Shown here one piece after another: positions 28,501 through 38,819 of a DNA stretch of 64,000 bases (positions are counted from its first letter, which is position 1; the number at the start of each line of letters is the position of its first letter). A program made the position numbers and the translations under genes. Source of the DNA: Shewanella sediminis HAW-EB3 (lineage in GTDB: Bacteria; Pseudomonadota; Gammaproteobacteria; Enterobacterales; Shewanellaceae); contig NC_009831.1 in assembly GCF_000018025.1 (NCBI RefSeq), positions 4,030,001 through 4,094,000 on the forward strand, in the 5' to 3' direction. The notes below the pieces were generated by a model. It worked only from the letters and a program-made list of their open reading frames with translations. It was not told where the DNA came from and did not search any database.

Positions 28501-28592
28501 CTCTGCTTTCTGGGAACGGCATCGTACACAAATACCATAGCCAGAAGCAGCGCCGCATTCTGCACTAAAGAAAAAATGACATCAGAATCCAT
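25530..28592 (-). CDS. Membrane GGDEF-EAL protein with 5TM-LytS-type sensor and three PAS domains
   Basis: Bifunctional cyclic-di-GMP enzyme of 1020 residues when started at the ATG at 28592 (MDSDVIFSLVQNAALL). Order: a 5TMR-LYT membrane sensor (1-190) with DARSIILGISGLFFGGLPTF and YRFLEGGSGWWAGIG, three PAS/PAC units (about 210-330, 335-455, 460-580), a GGDEF domain with an intact RLGGDEF, and an EAL domain with EALIRW, ITEGLLLD and DDFGTGYSSLAYLKKF. Both catalytic centres look complete, so synthesis and breakdown of c-di-GMP are both possible. The frame is open 40 codons further upstream but those residues are polar and unlike the family. It is divergent from a periplasmic solute-binding protein gene. 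Confidence 0.9.
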   Translation of the reverse strand: MDSDVIFSLVQNAALLLAMVFVYDAVPRKQRHEYFFLWRISVGTVIGGITVTTMMTHWEYQPGVFFDARSIILGISGLFFGGLPTFVAMVIASVYRFLEGGSGWWAGIGIIFSSGLLGSYWRYYRKSFIADLSFKELYAFGFILQVITLLWMFVLPFEMAISILSRISFPALIVYPIAFVLLGLLLSRRLEIERDAKIQLQDDFIFRSQFNVGNIGIAISSVDQHWIKVNPRMCQMLQYTEEELLLKTWAEMTYFDDLQTDLNLFNRMLDGEFDEYEMDKRYVAKDGSIVYTHLTVACQRVNNQVQLVIAGLLDITSQKQAESAMSKSQEQLALVLDSSELGLWDWDLKSDKVDRNDYCAKLLGSGVEELNDDGRLWINAIHPQDRLEVLHAMDKHLKGENPQYTVEYRLNTFSGETRWILDRGKVASKDANGAPLRVCGTNTDITDRKRGEESLQLAASVYNNSSEAMSVQDSLGNIITINSAFTDITGYLEGEVLSKHIRILECDRTSKNQYEQMNMQITQTGRWQGEVWLKHKSGTEFIVWLTINTILDNKGEVYRRVALFSDITEKKQAEHIIWKQANYDPLTGLPNRRMLLEYLGTELLKSDRNKKHFALMFLDLDYFKEVNDSLGHDIGDLLLVETAKRLKGCIRESDVVARLGGDEFTVVLSAIQDHKGVERVAENILSRLAEPFNLDNESAYISASIGITLYPDDASSIDGLLKHADQAMYAAKEQGRNRYHYFTPSMQEYAKYRMLLIRDLRKAIIRKEFEIYYQPIIELTDSKVFKAEALIRWHHPVRGVVSPGEFIPVAEETGLIIEIGNWVFEQAAKQSAMWRERFGVAIQISINKSPIQFRDEGESFVDWIEQLKKLNLESNGICVEITEGLLLDASMGVSEKLLAYRDAGVQVSLDDFGTGYSSLAYLKKFDIDYLKIDQSFTRNLETDSNDVTLCEAIIVMAHKLGMKVIAEGVETEYQKKILFEAGCDYGQGYLFSKPIPVADFEAKYLIGLTELPNEKGSPSQ

Positions 28593-28894
28593 ATGACGGA
28601 ACGAATCTCTTAAAAATAGGGAATTGCAAACTTTGATTGTAGCAGAATCGTTATAGAAATGAGACAAGTAACTATTAAGTCTGAAGTTTACTCTACTGGC
28701 AAGAGGTACCATTCATAAGCTCAGCAGGAGAGTGCAGACTCAGGTTGAACGAAACTAATGGCGGAAACCAAGAGATATTCACATCCAGGTCACAATAAAC
28801 AGCTTAAAACAGATAAATAACTGTCATATCATTAGAAAATTGGATTATCATGATTTTTAAGAGTCATATGGATACTCATGGTTTAAAGGATTTT
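28593..28894. other. Intergenic region between GGDEF-EAL and solute-binding protein genes
   Basis: About 300 A/T-rich bases with divergent promoters. No known operator or RNA was recognised. AAAGGA lies 5 bases before the ATG at 28895, which decides that start over an ATG at 28850. Confidence 0.45.
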
Positions 28895-29677
28895 ATGCCA
28901 AACCTCAACCTACTCCCGCGAGCACTTTCACTACTATTGTGTCTCATCAGCTATAATCTTGCCGCCGATGACATGGCTAAGACCATCAAGTTAGCCGCCG
29001 AAGACAATTGGGCTCCTTATGCCGAATCCTCCGGAAGCGGACTTTCCCACTCTCTGATCAATTCTGCCTTCTCGCGTGTTGGCATCGAAGTCGACAGCAT
29101 TGTTGTTCCCTATGCTCGCGCCGTTGTTATGGCCAAAAAGGGGATAGTCGACGGTGTTTTTAACTTAATAAAAGAGAAAAGCACTCAAGATCAGTTTATC
29201 TTCGGCAAGCAAGCTCTTTTTTCCGCCACTGCATCATTTTATCAAAACAAGCAGTCTCCACTTAACGTGGAAAGCAAATGGCTGCTCCCCAAAAATACCA
29301 GAGTCGGCGTCATTGATGGCTATGAGTACGGAGATGAATTATCAGAATTGCCAAACATACAGGTCATTAAGCTATCGAATCACAACCAACTGATTAACTT
29401 GCTGCTATTAAATAGAATAGATACTGCGATCATGTATGATCTGGTTGCCGAACAGTATATAGCACGGATGCGGGTTTCATCTGAGATCGGTTCGACATTC
29501 ATAAACCATACCGGGCAAGTTTATCTCGCATTCTCCAAGAAGAACCCCGAGGCAGAACACTTAGCTGAGATGCTGGACACAGGATTAACAGCCCTAAAAC
29601 ATGATGGCAGTTACCAGCAAATTATGACTTCCAGCCTCGAAACGGCTCATCATTCGAATGGGAAGTTAAAGCCTTAG
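28895..29677 (+). CDS. Periplasmic solute-binding protein, SBP_bac_3-like
   Basis: About 260 residues with a signal peptide (MPNLNLLPRALSLLL, cut near NLA-AD). The mature part follows the family-3 solute-binding pattern: TIKLAAEDNWAPYAE, SGLSHSLINSAFSRVGIEV, YARAVVMAKKGIVDGVFN, NTRVGVIDGYEYGDEL and a final DGSYQQIM. Such proteins usually bind amino acids, but no ABC permease or ATPase is nearby, so it may be an orphan sensor or delivery protein. It is transcribed divergently from the large GGDEF-EAL gene; a signalling link is suggested only by position. Confidence 0.78.
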   Translation: MPNLNLLPRALSLLLCLISYNLAADDMAKTIKLAAEDNWAPYAESSGSGLSHSLINSAFSRVGIEVDSIVVPYARAVVMAKKGIVDGVFNLIKEKSTQDQFIFGKQALFSATASFYQNKQSPLNVESKWLLPKNTRVGVIDGYEYGDELSELPNIQVIKLSNHNQLINLLLLNRIDTAIMYDLVAEQYIARMRVSSEIGSTFINHTGQVYLAFSKKNPEAEHLAEMLDTGLTALKHDGSYQQIMTSSLETAHHSNGKLKP

Positions 29678-29808
29678 CAGGCTAAGTCTATGGTACCCTC
29701 TGAGCATACAACTTGAGATAACTTAAAGATATCAGGTATAGAGGTAGCACCTCTTCAATACATCGCTGTGCTAGACTAGCGCTAATTTTTCACCGCGATA
29801 CTCCGAAC

Positions 29809-30255
29809 ATGCAAAACACTAAAGAGATGAATTACAGCTCAACATTTCACTTTCCGGTACAGATCTATTACGAAGATACAGACTTTTCCGGTGTGGTTTA
29901 CCACCCCAATTTTCTGAAGTATTTTGAACGGGCAAGAGAACATGTCATCGGCGCCGATATTCTTTCGGCGTTGTGGCAAGAGGATGGTCTGGGGTTTGCG
30001 GTATATCGAAGCGATATGTTATGTCATGACGGTGTAGAATTTGCCGATATTATCGATGTTCGAACCCGCTTCTACTTCGAAAGCAAATACAGGACGGTTT
30101 GGAAACAGGAAATTTGGCGTCCCAATGCTAAGAAACCTGCGGTTACCGCTCAAATCGAGATGGTCTGTATGAATAAGGCCCGTCAGCTTGCCCCCATGTC
30201 GGCAGATTTAATCGAGCGGCTCAGTCAGTCTTTCGACTCACCGGCACTTTCATAG
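29809..30255 (+). CDS. YbgC-family acyl-CoA thioesterase (hotdog fold)
   Basis: 148-residue hotdog-fold thioesterase. The active-site motif YYEDTDFSGVVYHPNFLKYFERARE carries the catalytic Asp (DTDFSG) and the family HPNF...F-ERAR pattern as in YbgC and 4-hydroxybenzoyl-CoA thioesterases. A second in-frame ATG at 29827 may be the true start. In E. coli ybgC heads the tol-pal operon; here there are no tol genes, so this is either a relocated YbgC or a paralogue. Substrate not predictable beyond a CoA ester. Confidence 0.85.
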   Translation: MQNTKEMNYSSTFHFPVQIYYEDTDFSGVVYHPNFLKYFERAREHVIGADILSALWQEDGLGFAVYRSDMLCHDGVEFADIIDVRTRFYFESKYRTVWKQEIWRPNAKKPAVTAQIEMVCMNKARQLAPMSADLIERLSQSFDSPALS

Positions 30256-30293
30256 AATAATTAAAATAAATCCCCGTAAGATAATCGGGTAAG

Positions 30294-31796
30294 TTAACGC
30301 TCGCTTATCCGGGGCAGACAGCTCTGCTGAAGCAGTCCCCAACTCTCTTCGAGCTCCTTGGCACTCATCGGCTTCGCGAAGAGATCGCCTTGAATTTTAT
30401 CGACCCCCATATTCGTCAATGCCAAATATATCTCCTCGGTTTCAACTCCCTCAACCGTCACCTTAAAGGCAAGCCCCTTTGCCAACTCAATGCTGCATTT
30501 CATGATGTGTAATGCACGAGAGTCGACTAACAGGTCATCGATAAACGCCTTATCAATTTTCACCTCATCCACGGGAAAGTTTTTCAAATAAGCCAGAGAA
30601 GAGTGACCCGTACCGAAATCATCGATAGCAACGTCAACACCAACCTGCTTCAATCTCTTAATCGTTTGAACCGCAGTCTCCATGTCGTCCATCAGTGTGC
30701 TCTCGGTTATCTCAATGGAAAGTGCACTGGCATCGACCTTATGTCGGTGTAACTTAGCCTGAATATCATCACATAGTGTGCCGCTGATAAGATCTTGAGT
30801 AGAAAGATTCACCGCGACTTGCAGATGTAAGCCCGACTGCTTCCATTTGGCCTGTTGAGAGATAACCTGATCCAGCGCCCACTGGCTCACAACCTTTATC
30901 ATCCCGGCACACTCTACAAGCGGAATAAATTCAGCCGGCGATAACACGCCTAATTGATGGTGCTCCCAGCGCATTAACGCCTCCACCTGTACACATCGCC
31001 CATCAGATAGAGTTAGTTTTGGTTGGTAAACCATATACAACTCCCCTAACGCTAAGGCCTTAGGAAGTCGGTTAATGATACTGAGCTGGCGGTGTTGACT
31101 GACATCGTCACCTTTAACATAGCTGGCGAAGAAATATTTATCTTGTTTGGCTTTAATAAGGGCAAGATCCAGCCGTCTTAAGAGCTGACTCATATCTGTA
31201 TGATGTTGCTCCAAATCCAGATAGCCCATCTGAATTTGAACCGTTATCGGGGTATCATCTATCTCAAAAGGAACTTGTAACTCGTGACGGATAGAAAGCA
31301 GTGTATCTTCCGCTTGGGCACTGTCAAAATAAAGCAAAAACTCATCTTCGTTCATGCGAGCCAGAAACGTCACCTCTTCATCGAGAGCGGTGAGGCGCTT
31401 TGATAGTGAGAGGAGTAATTTATCACCGACAGAGAAGCCAAACAGATCATTGACGAACCGAAAGCGATAGACATCGATTAACACTAAGGTTCCCTGTGTT
31501 AATGGCATCAGACTCATAAGTTTTGATTTCAGTCCTAAACGGTTAGAAAAACCAGTTAACTTATCTTTATCACTCGGAAGAGGAAGGGTTGCAATAAAGT
31601 ATTGTAATGCTTGATAAAGCTGAATGTATTTTGTGGGAACCTCTGAAACATGCAACTGATGATAGCCGTGAGGCCTTTTCAGGTATTGTACTAAAGCTTG
31701 AATGAACTCAGTGTCACCTTTTTTATGCCGGTACCAATAGATGATACCAGCGACAGATAAAATGAGTAAAAACCAGATATACCAGTCGCTTTCCAC
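30294..31796 (-). CDS. EAL-type c-di-GMP phosphodiesterase with degenerate GGDEF
   Basis: 500 residues: one N-terminal membrane helix (WYIWFLLILSVAGIIYWY), a GGDEF-fold region in which the signature reads ARMNEDEF instead of RxGGDEF, and an EAL domain with EALMRWEHH, IEITESTLMD, DDFGTGHSSLAYLKNF and KVTVEGVET. The cyclase half should be inactive, while the phosphodiesterase residues are intact; degenerate GGDEF domains often bind GTP and tune the EAL activity. The HDOD gene 31866-32708 lies 69 bases upstream on the same strand and is probably in the same operon. Confidence 0.9.
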   Translation of the reverse strand: MESDWYIWFLLILSVAGIIYWYRHKKGDTEFIQALVQYLKRPHGYHQLHVSEVPTKYIQLYQALQYFIATLPLPSDKDKLTGFSNRLGLKSKLMSLMPLTQGTLVLIDVYRFRFVNDLFGFSVGDKLLLSLSKRLTALDEEVTFLARMNEDEFLLYFDSAQAEDTLLSIRHELQVPFEIDDTPITVQIQMGYLDLEQHHTDMSQLLRRLDLALIKAKQDKYFFASYVKGDDVSQHRQLSIINRLPKALALGELYMVYQPKLTLSDGRCVQVEALMRWEHHQLGVLSPAEFIPLVECAGMIKVVSQWALDQVISQQAKWKQSGLHLQVAVNLSTQDLISGTLCDDIQAKLHRHKVDASALSIEITESTLMDDMETAVQTIKRLKQVGVDVAIDDFGTGHSSLAYLKNFPVDEVKIDKAFIDDLLVDSRALHIMKCSIELAKGLAFKVTVEGVETEEIYLALTNMGVDKIQGDLFAKPMSAKELEESWGLLQQSCLPRISER

Positions 31797-31865
31797 GCGA
31801 GTCCGTCAACCCTATGTTAGTTTATTTATCAATTAAAAGCTGAAGACAATAAGTCCTCTGTTCAC

Positions 31866-32708
31866 CTACTCATAACTCAGTTTAATAGAGTGGTATTTAT
31901 CAAGAAACTCATCACCGGCCAACTCTTCGGCAGAAACCGGCAGCCCACGTTGTGCAAATACATCCAACCGCTCTTCGAGCTCCGCTCCAGACCTTAACTC
32001 ACCGGTATAAAATGCGGCGGCGCGAACAAAGTCTAGATAACCGACATTATCAGGAAGATAATGAAGATCCGACCATCTTTCGACAACTTCCATCACTTCC
32101 GGGGCAAAATCCCAACTTTTTAAGACGGCACGGCCTATCGGCCCCTGCATCTTTCGCACTAGTGCCCTAAGTTGAACGATACTGGTAAACAACTCAGGCT
32201 GAGACTCCGCCTCGGTGAGCACTGGCAAGGCGCCAATATTATGAACCAAGCCCGCTAATGTCAGGGTGTCAAAGTTAAGTCCACTGCCCCTATGAGCCTT
32301 ATTATAGATCTGTAACATGGCACAGGCCGCCGAAGTCACTTCGATAGAGCAGGTCCAGACTTCATCCATCACCTCCCACACCATCTCATTGGTCGAGATA
32401 AACAACTGCTCCATAGCAACAGAGGTCGCAATCGCTTTAATCTGAGTTAATCCGATTCTGGTGACCGCACTGTTGACGTTTTCGGCTTTCACACCACGGC
32501 TGTACAGGGCACTATTAGCCACTTTAATCATTCTTGCCGAAATCGCGGCATCCTGACCTATGATCTCAGCAACTTGTTTAGGACTCGAATCGGGTCTGGA
32601 AACGACCTCCTGAACTCTCATCGCGACCTCAGGTAACGTAGGCAGCACTAAGGAATCAGCCTTTAATTTCTTTAAAAGCCCGACCAATAGTTGATGTTCA
32701 GTAGACAT
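31866..32708 (-). CDS. HDOD-domain signalling protein
   Basis: About 280 residues, nearly all one HDOD domain: LPTLPEVAMRVQEVVSRPDSSPKQVAEIIGQDAAISARMIKVANSALYSR (quoted in parts as LPEVAMRV, IGQDAAISARMIKVANSA) and later LTLAGLVHNIG and WDFAPEVMEVVERW. The HD metal residues are absent, as usual for HDOD. Start is ATG at 32708 with GGGAG 5 bases upstream; four more codons are open. HDOD proteins link signalling to partners and are often fused to EAL domains; here the EAL gene is the next one downstream. Confidence 0.87.
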   Translation of the reverse strand: MSTEHQLLVGLLKKLKADSLVLPTLPEVAMRVQEVVSRPDSSPKQVAEIIGQDAAISARMIKVANSALYSRGVKAENVNSAVTRIGLTQIKAIATSVAMEQLFISTNEMVWEVMDEVWTCSIEVTSAACAMLQIYNKAHRGSGLNFDTLTLAGLVHNIGALPVLTEAESQPELFTSIVQLRALVRKMQGPIGRAVLKSWDFAPEVMEVVERWSDLHYLPDNVGYLDFVRAAAFYTGELRSGAELEERLDVFAQRGLPVSAEELAGDEFLDKYHSIKLSYE

Positions 32709-33000
32709 TTGGACTCCCACTCTCTCTTTCTTTCAAAAATAAACCGACTCAATGAGCTCGATGAGTATATCAGCTGATGAGTTAAGTGTAGGTGTAAAAA
32801 GTATTCAGATAGTTAACATCTTGTTTAGATTCTAGCTAACTTTAAGATTATTAGGGAATAAAAATCCAAATTTCACGCCCTCATTCGACGATTAATATTA
32901 TACCCGCTTCGCTATGTGACATTTTTTACTCTAAATTTGATAACAGGCGTGGCATTGAGTAAAATGCCCGCCCGCTTGTTATCGCTAACTGAGAGTAATT

Positions 33001-34661
<1,661 letters not shown>

Positions 34662-34669
34662 AAATAATT

Positions 34670-34700
34670 GAAACCTGTGAGAACACCCTTCACAGGTTTC
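34670..34700. terminator. Hairpin after yfhL
   Basis: GAAACCTGTGA and TCACAGGTTTC form a perfect 11-bp stem with a 9-base loop, 9 bases after the stop. The tail ATCTTATTT is only weakly T-rich. Confidence 0.6.
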
Positions 34701-34789
34701 ATCTTATTTCCGCACTGGTGCTTTATTAAAAAAGACCCTGCCCGACAATTCAGACTCACTCAAACCCGCCTTTTAACCTCAACAGCTTC

Positions 34790-34816
34790 AACATCGATAA
34801 CATCGATAACATCGAC
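34790..34816. repeat. Three tandem 9-mers (AACATCGAT)
   Basis: AACATCGAT twice, then AACATCGAC, head to tail, in the space between the convergent yfhL and GGDEF-EAL genes. No function is evident. Confidence 0.85.
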
Positions 34817-34837
34817 GAGAGTGACTTACATACCAAT

Positions 34838-37800
34838 TTAGTTCACCACTTTAGGTACATCTTCATCGGCGAGCGCTTGTAGGTATTGCTCAATATCGGC
34901 GGCGAGTATCGGACGGCTGAAATAATATCCCTGAAACTCTTCACATCTGGATGATTTAAGAAATTCGAGTTGCTCCAGAGTTTCGACGCCCTCGGCGATA
35001 ACGGTCAAGTTGAGTGCATGAGCCATAACAATAATGGATTTGACGATGGCGACATCCTCTTTGTCCTGAGGCAAGCCACGAACGAATGACTGATCAATTT
35101 TCAGCTTATTCACAGGAAAGCGTTTCAGGCATGACATAGAGGAGTAACCTGTACCGAAGTCATCGATCGACATATGGATCCCCAAACTACTGATGGCATT
35201 GAGGGTCCGTATGGTTTCTTCGACATTCACCATCATAATACTTTCTGTGAGCTCCAACTCCAGGCAAGAGGGGGTAATACCAGAAGTTGTAATGGCATTT
35301 TTGACCGTCTCGAGAAGATCATGATGTAAAAACTGCCTCCCCGACAGGTTGACTGAAATATTAAGCGCCGGATAGCCTTGCGAAAGCCACATCTTGTGCT
35401 GCATACAAGCGGTATCGATTACCCACTTACCTATAGGGACGATTAAGCCTGTGATTTCAGCCATATTGATAAACTCTCCGGGAGAGAGCAAGCCTTTATC
35501 CGGATGCTGCCAACGAATGAGAGCCTCACAACCGATAATACGTCCATTAGGGTCAAATTGAGGCTGATAGTGGAGTACAAACTCATCGCGCTCCAACGCT
35601 TTTCTCAGATCCAGTTCTAACTCAAGCCTCTCCTGAGCATATTGATTCATCTCTTTGGTATAGAATTGAAAACAGTTACGCCCCTTCTCCTTCGCCCTGT
35701 ACATGGCGCTGTCAGCATTCATCATTAAACTATCGACACTATCACCATTATCGGGAAACACTCCAATGCCTATACTGGCCGATATCACCACCTCACTACT
35801 AGGCAGCTTAAATGGCTCGTAAAAACAGGCCAATAGCTTTCTGGCGACCACTGTTGTGGCATTATCGGTTCGGGTATTGGAGAGCAATACTGTAAATTCA
35901 TCGCCACCGAATCGTGAGATCACATCCTCTTTACGAAGCGCCCTCTTGAACCTCTCGGCAACCTGTTGCAACAACAGATCCCCCACAGGATGACCCGAAG
36001 TATCATTGATCATCTTGAAATGATCTAAGTCGATGAACATAACCGCCATCTGAGTCTTCGACCGCTTCGCACGCTCAAGCGCCGTATTCATCTGTAATTG
36101 AAATGCAACTCGATTAGGCAACTGAGTTAGGCTGTCATGATGCGCCAGATTATAGATGTGCTCTTCAAATAACTTTCGCTCGGTAATATCACTGAATATA
36201 TAAATAATCTGTTGAGTGTCGCCATTTTCATCCTTCACCGGAATAACCGTTTGCCAGCTCAGAAAGTGCTCCCCATTCTTTCTATATCCGGAAACCTCAC
36301 ATTGCCAGATATCATTCTTCTTCAGTGCAGCTTCACGATTGTGGAGCATTGATTGAATGGGTCGATCTGATTGTAAAAGCTGGGGGGATTGCCCGACAAC
36401 CTCGATTTGGCTATAACCTGTGATCTTATAAAATGCCGGGTTAACCCTAAGTATCTTGTCTTCACTATCGCAGATGACTATCGCCTCGGCACTCTCCTTG
36501 AAAACACTGGCCGCCATCTCCATCTCTTTGTGTGTAGACTGACGTTGTAACTCCAACGCCACACGATTAGCAAACAGTCCCAATACAGGTTTCACCCACT
36601 CCTCGATATCCATGGCCTTCTTGTCCATGACGGCGATAATGCCGATGGTTTCCCCCGACGGTGCGACGAGTGGAGCCCCAAAATAACTGTCGACCTCGAG
36701 CTCATTCAACAACTTATCTTCCGGATAATGTAGAGCCGCACGACTGGAGATAAGCTCAACGTTATGATTCATGGCGTCTTCACAAGGAGTACCACGGAGA
36801 CGATAGCTAAAATTATCCTCAACTTTATCCCCAGCCCATACCGCTAACGTTTTGATGCTCTGGCAGGTTTTATCGGAAAATATGCCTATAAAAGCAAAAT
36901 AAGCACCATAGGCATTGGCCAGATCTTTGACACATGATTGCAGAAACTGATCATTAGAGGTGAAGTTCGTGGCATTGAGCAAAGACTTCAATGTTTCACC
37001 CAGTTGGTGTTGCCTGGTGACCTCCTGCGCCAGCTGTTTATTGGATGTATAGAGTTCATGGGTCCGCTGGCCAACCTTAGCCTCCAAGTCTTGCTGTACC
37101 TGTAGCAATCGCCGATTGACTCGCTTGCGCTCCTCCTGACTGGCGATGAGTATCAGTATGGTCACCATGATAGCCCCAACGGAGGCCTGAAGGGTCAATA
37201 GAGACTGATTCGTCGACTCCATTACGAATGGACCATAACCGACCAGCGTTCCCGATATGGCAATACCTGAAAAAACCGTCACCAACAGGGTCGAACCACG
37301 GTGATGAAAACGTAGCGCCGTCCATATTAAAAGTGGCAACATCATAAAAATAAGCAGCTGATGCGGATCATACTCGGTATGCCAAGGCGAGAAGATCAAT
37401 AAAGCCAGTCCCAGGCTAACCAGGCAAGTCCCCCATAATGCCATGACCGGAACCCCACCATTCATTGATTCATGAGGTCGAAACCACGTTAAAAGCAGAG
37501 GTACGATAACCAGAGCGCCGACGATATCCCCGAGCCACCATGTACTCCAGACTATACCCAATTCGCTCGCCTCGATAAGATTATGCATAGACAGGCTAAC
37601 AAGCCCTATCGTCGCGCTGAACATGGGGGCCATCACTGCGATGGCAATAAACCAGGCGGTATGATTCACTTGAGTAAATGGGTAACGTTCGGCGCAGCGG
37701 ATCAGTAGATATCCGGCGACTATGGCTTCGAGTGTATTACCCAAAGCTATCAAGATAGCGGCACTAAAAGGCAAAGCTATCGACAAGTTGACCAATAGAG

Positions 37801-38005
37801 CCCCGAGCATGATCCCCGGCCAGACCCGGAAACCAAAAATAAGAACGGCCGAAATCGCGATACCAGTAGGGGGCCAGACAGGGCTGACGCCGGCTTGCTC
37901 AAATGCCAGCGATAGACCGAGTCGACCGGAGAGATAATAAACGAAGGACAAGGTAGCGCACAGTGCCAGGTATCTGAGGTGATGTTTTAGTTTTTCGATA
38001 TCCAT
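34838..38005 (-). CDS. Membrane GGDEF-EAL protein with MASE1, GAF and PAS domains
   Basis: 1055-residue c-di-GMP enzyme. Order: MASE1 membrane sensor (1-290; GRLGLSLAFEQAGVSPVWPPTG is its hallmark), a short coiled coil, a GAF domain (about 345-490), a PAS/PAC domain (500-615), GGDEF with intact SRFGGDEF (about 620-780) and EAL with EALIRW, ELTESIMM and DDFGTGYSSMSCLKRF. Both activities may be present. The protein could sense a membrane or small-molecule cue through MASE1 and GAF. It resembles the other large GGDEF-EAL protein at 25530 in its C-terminal half but uses a different sensor. Confidence 0.92.
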   Translation of the reverse strand: MDIEKLKHHLRYLALCATLSFVYYLSGRLGLSLAFEQAGVSPVWPPTGIAISAVLIFGFRVWPGIMLGALLVNLSIALPFSAAILIALGNTLEAIVAGYLLIRCAERYPFTQVNHTAWFIAIAVMAPMFSATIGLVSLSMHNLIEASELGIVWSTWWLGDIVGALVIVPLLLTWFRPHESMNGGVPVMALWGTCLVSLGLALLIFSPWHTEYDPHQLLIFMMLPLLIWTALRFHHRGSTLLVTVFSGIAISGTLVGYGPFVMESTNQSLLTLQASVGAIMVTILILIASQEERKRVNRRLLQVQQDLEAKVGQRTHELYTSNKQLAQEVTRQHQLGETLKSLLNATNFTSNDQFLQSCVKDLANAYGAYFAFIGIFSDKTCQSIKTLAVWAGDKVEDNFSYRLRGTPCEDAMNHNVELISSRAALHYPEDKLLNELEVDSYFGAPLVAPSGETIGIIAVMDKKAMDIEEWVKPVLGLFANRVALELQRQSTHKEMEMAASVFKESAEAIVICDSEDKILRVNPAFYKITGYSQIEVVGQSPQLLQSDRPIQSMLHNREAALKKNDIWQCEVSGYRKNGEHFLSWQTVIPVKDENGDTQQIIYIFSDITERKLFEEHIYNLAHHDSLTQLPNRVAFQLQMNTALERAKRSKTQMAVMFIDLDHFKMINDTSGHPVGDLLLQQVAERFKRALRKEDVISRFGGDEFTVLLSNTRTDNATTVVARKLLACFYEPFKLPSSEVVISASIGIGVFPDNGDSVDSLMMNADSAMYRAKEKGRNCFQFYTKEMNQYAQERLELELDLRKALERDEFVLHYQPQFDPNGRIIGCEALIRWQHPDKGLLSPGEFINMAEITGLIVPIGKWVIDTACMQHKMWLSQGYPALNISVNLSGRQFLHHDLLETVKNAITTSGITPSCLELELTESIMMVNVEETIRTLNAISSLGIHMSIDDFGTGYSSMSCLKRFPVNKLKIDQSFVRGLPQDKEDVAIVKSIIVMAHALNLTVIAEGVETLEQLEFLKSSRCEEFQGYYFSRPILAADIEQYLQALADEDVPKVVN

Positions 38006-38359
38006 ATCTTCTACCCATGTCCATATCTGCTATGCGAAAAGCATTATCACTGCTTTCGATACTCCTTAATTAAGAATAGCAGTGATATAAGCGTCTGCCT
38101 TACAAGTATCACACCAACATTTATATCGCTTAATGACTTAGGGTAAGAGAGGTCAACTAATACGCGGCAGAGTAGAATAAGAGTAGAATGTAGGCTTGGA
38201 AGGCTTATGTTACCTCCCAATGGCCTGGGTGCGTAAAGTAGTAACAAAATTTAGACCTATTTTTTGGTATCCAGCAGTAAACCGTCTAACTTCAAAAATA
38301 CTTTCAGGGTAATATGGCTTTATAGCTATGCTTAAAATAACAGGAGTTAAAATCGTAGA
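38006..38359. other. 354-base intergenic region
   Basis: Between the divergent MASE1-GGDEF-EAL gene and the small lipoprotein gene. A 66-codon minus-strand frame at 38047-38247 has no family resemblance and is not called. No riboswitch of the c-di-GMP-I type was found on either strand. An AGGAG at 38342 lies unusually far (13 bases) before the ATG at 38360. Confidence 0.4.
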
Positions 38360-38719
38360 ATGGCATCAGTTAAGTCGCGCCTGACATTGCTTATAACTAT
38401 CCTCTCATTTATGAGCGGTTGCTCGAGTATGAAAGAGTTAGAGCCAATGAGCTATAACAGTACTGAAGAGATGATTCAGTACCTTAAACTTACCGAGCAG
38501 CAGATACAGAATATCTCGGTAATCAATAAGAGGTATGATGAACGACTCGAAAGTTCCTGTATACAAGGTATGCGAATACTAAAGAAGGCTCAGCACAAGA
38601 AAGCACTGCAACAGGCGAGAAATGATGAGCTAAAACAGGTGCTATCGCCTCAACAGTTAACACTTTTTCAGCAAAAAATCAGACGGGATAAAGCTAAGAA
38701 GGTGGCACGTTATATGTAG
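38360..38719 (+). CDS. Small lipoprotein with LTxxQ-like repeats (Spy/CpxP-like)
   Basis: 119 residues, with a lipoprotein signal (LLITILSFMSGC; lipobox FMSGC). The mature part is a Lys/Gln-rich helical hairpin with LTEQQIQNI and LSPQQLTLF, the pattern of the LTxxQ family of Spy and CpxP, periplasmic chaperones and stress sensors. A CpxP-like role is a guess; it is shorter than Spy and lipidated. The ribosome site is weakly placed. Confidence 0.65.
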   Translation: MASVKSRLTLLITILSFMSGCSSMKELEPMSYNSTEEMIQYLKLTEQQIQNISVINKRYDERLESSCIQGMRILKKAQHKKALQQARNDELKQVLSPQQLTLFQQKIRRDKAKKVARYM

Positions 38720-38819
38720 CTGTCTACAAAAATGAAAGTGTGTGATTAACCTATACCAGCAATGATTAGCATCGTCACAAGCAATTGATTTCTATTTAAA
38801 CAAATCTTTTTAAACAGAT

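Noticed and set aside
38047..38247. 66-codon minus-strand frame in an intergenic gap
   Set aside because: Hydrophobic by chance; no start context and no recognisable pattern.
38006..38359. Cyclic-di-GMP riboswitch in a c-di-GMP-rich region
   Set aside because: The conserved core of the class I aptamer was not found on either strand.
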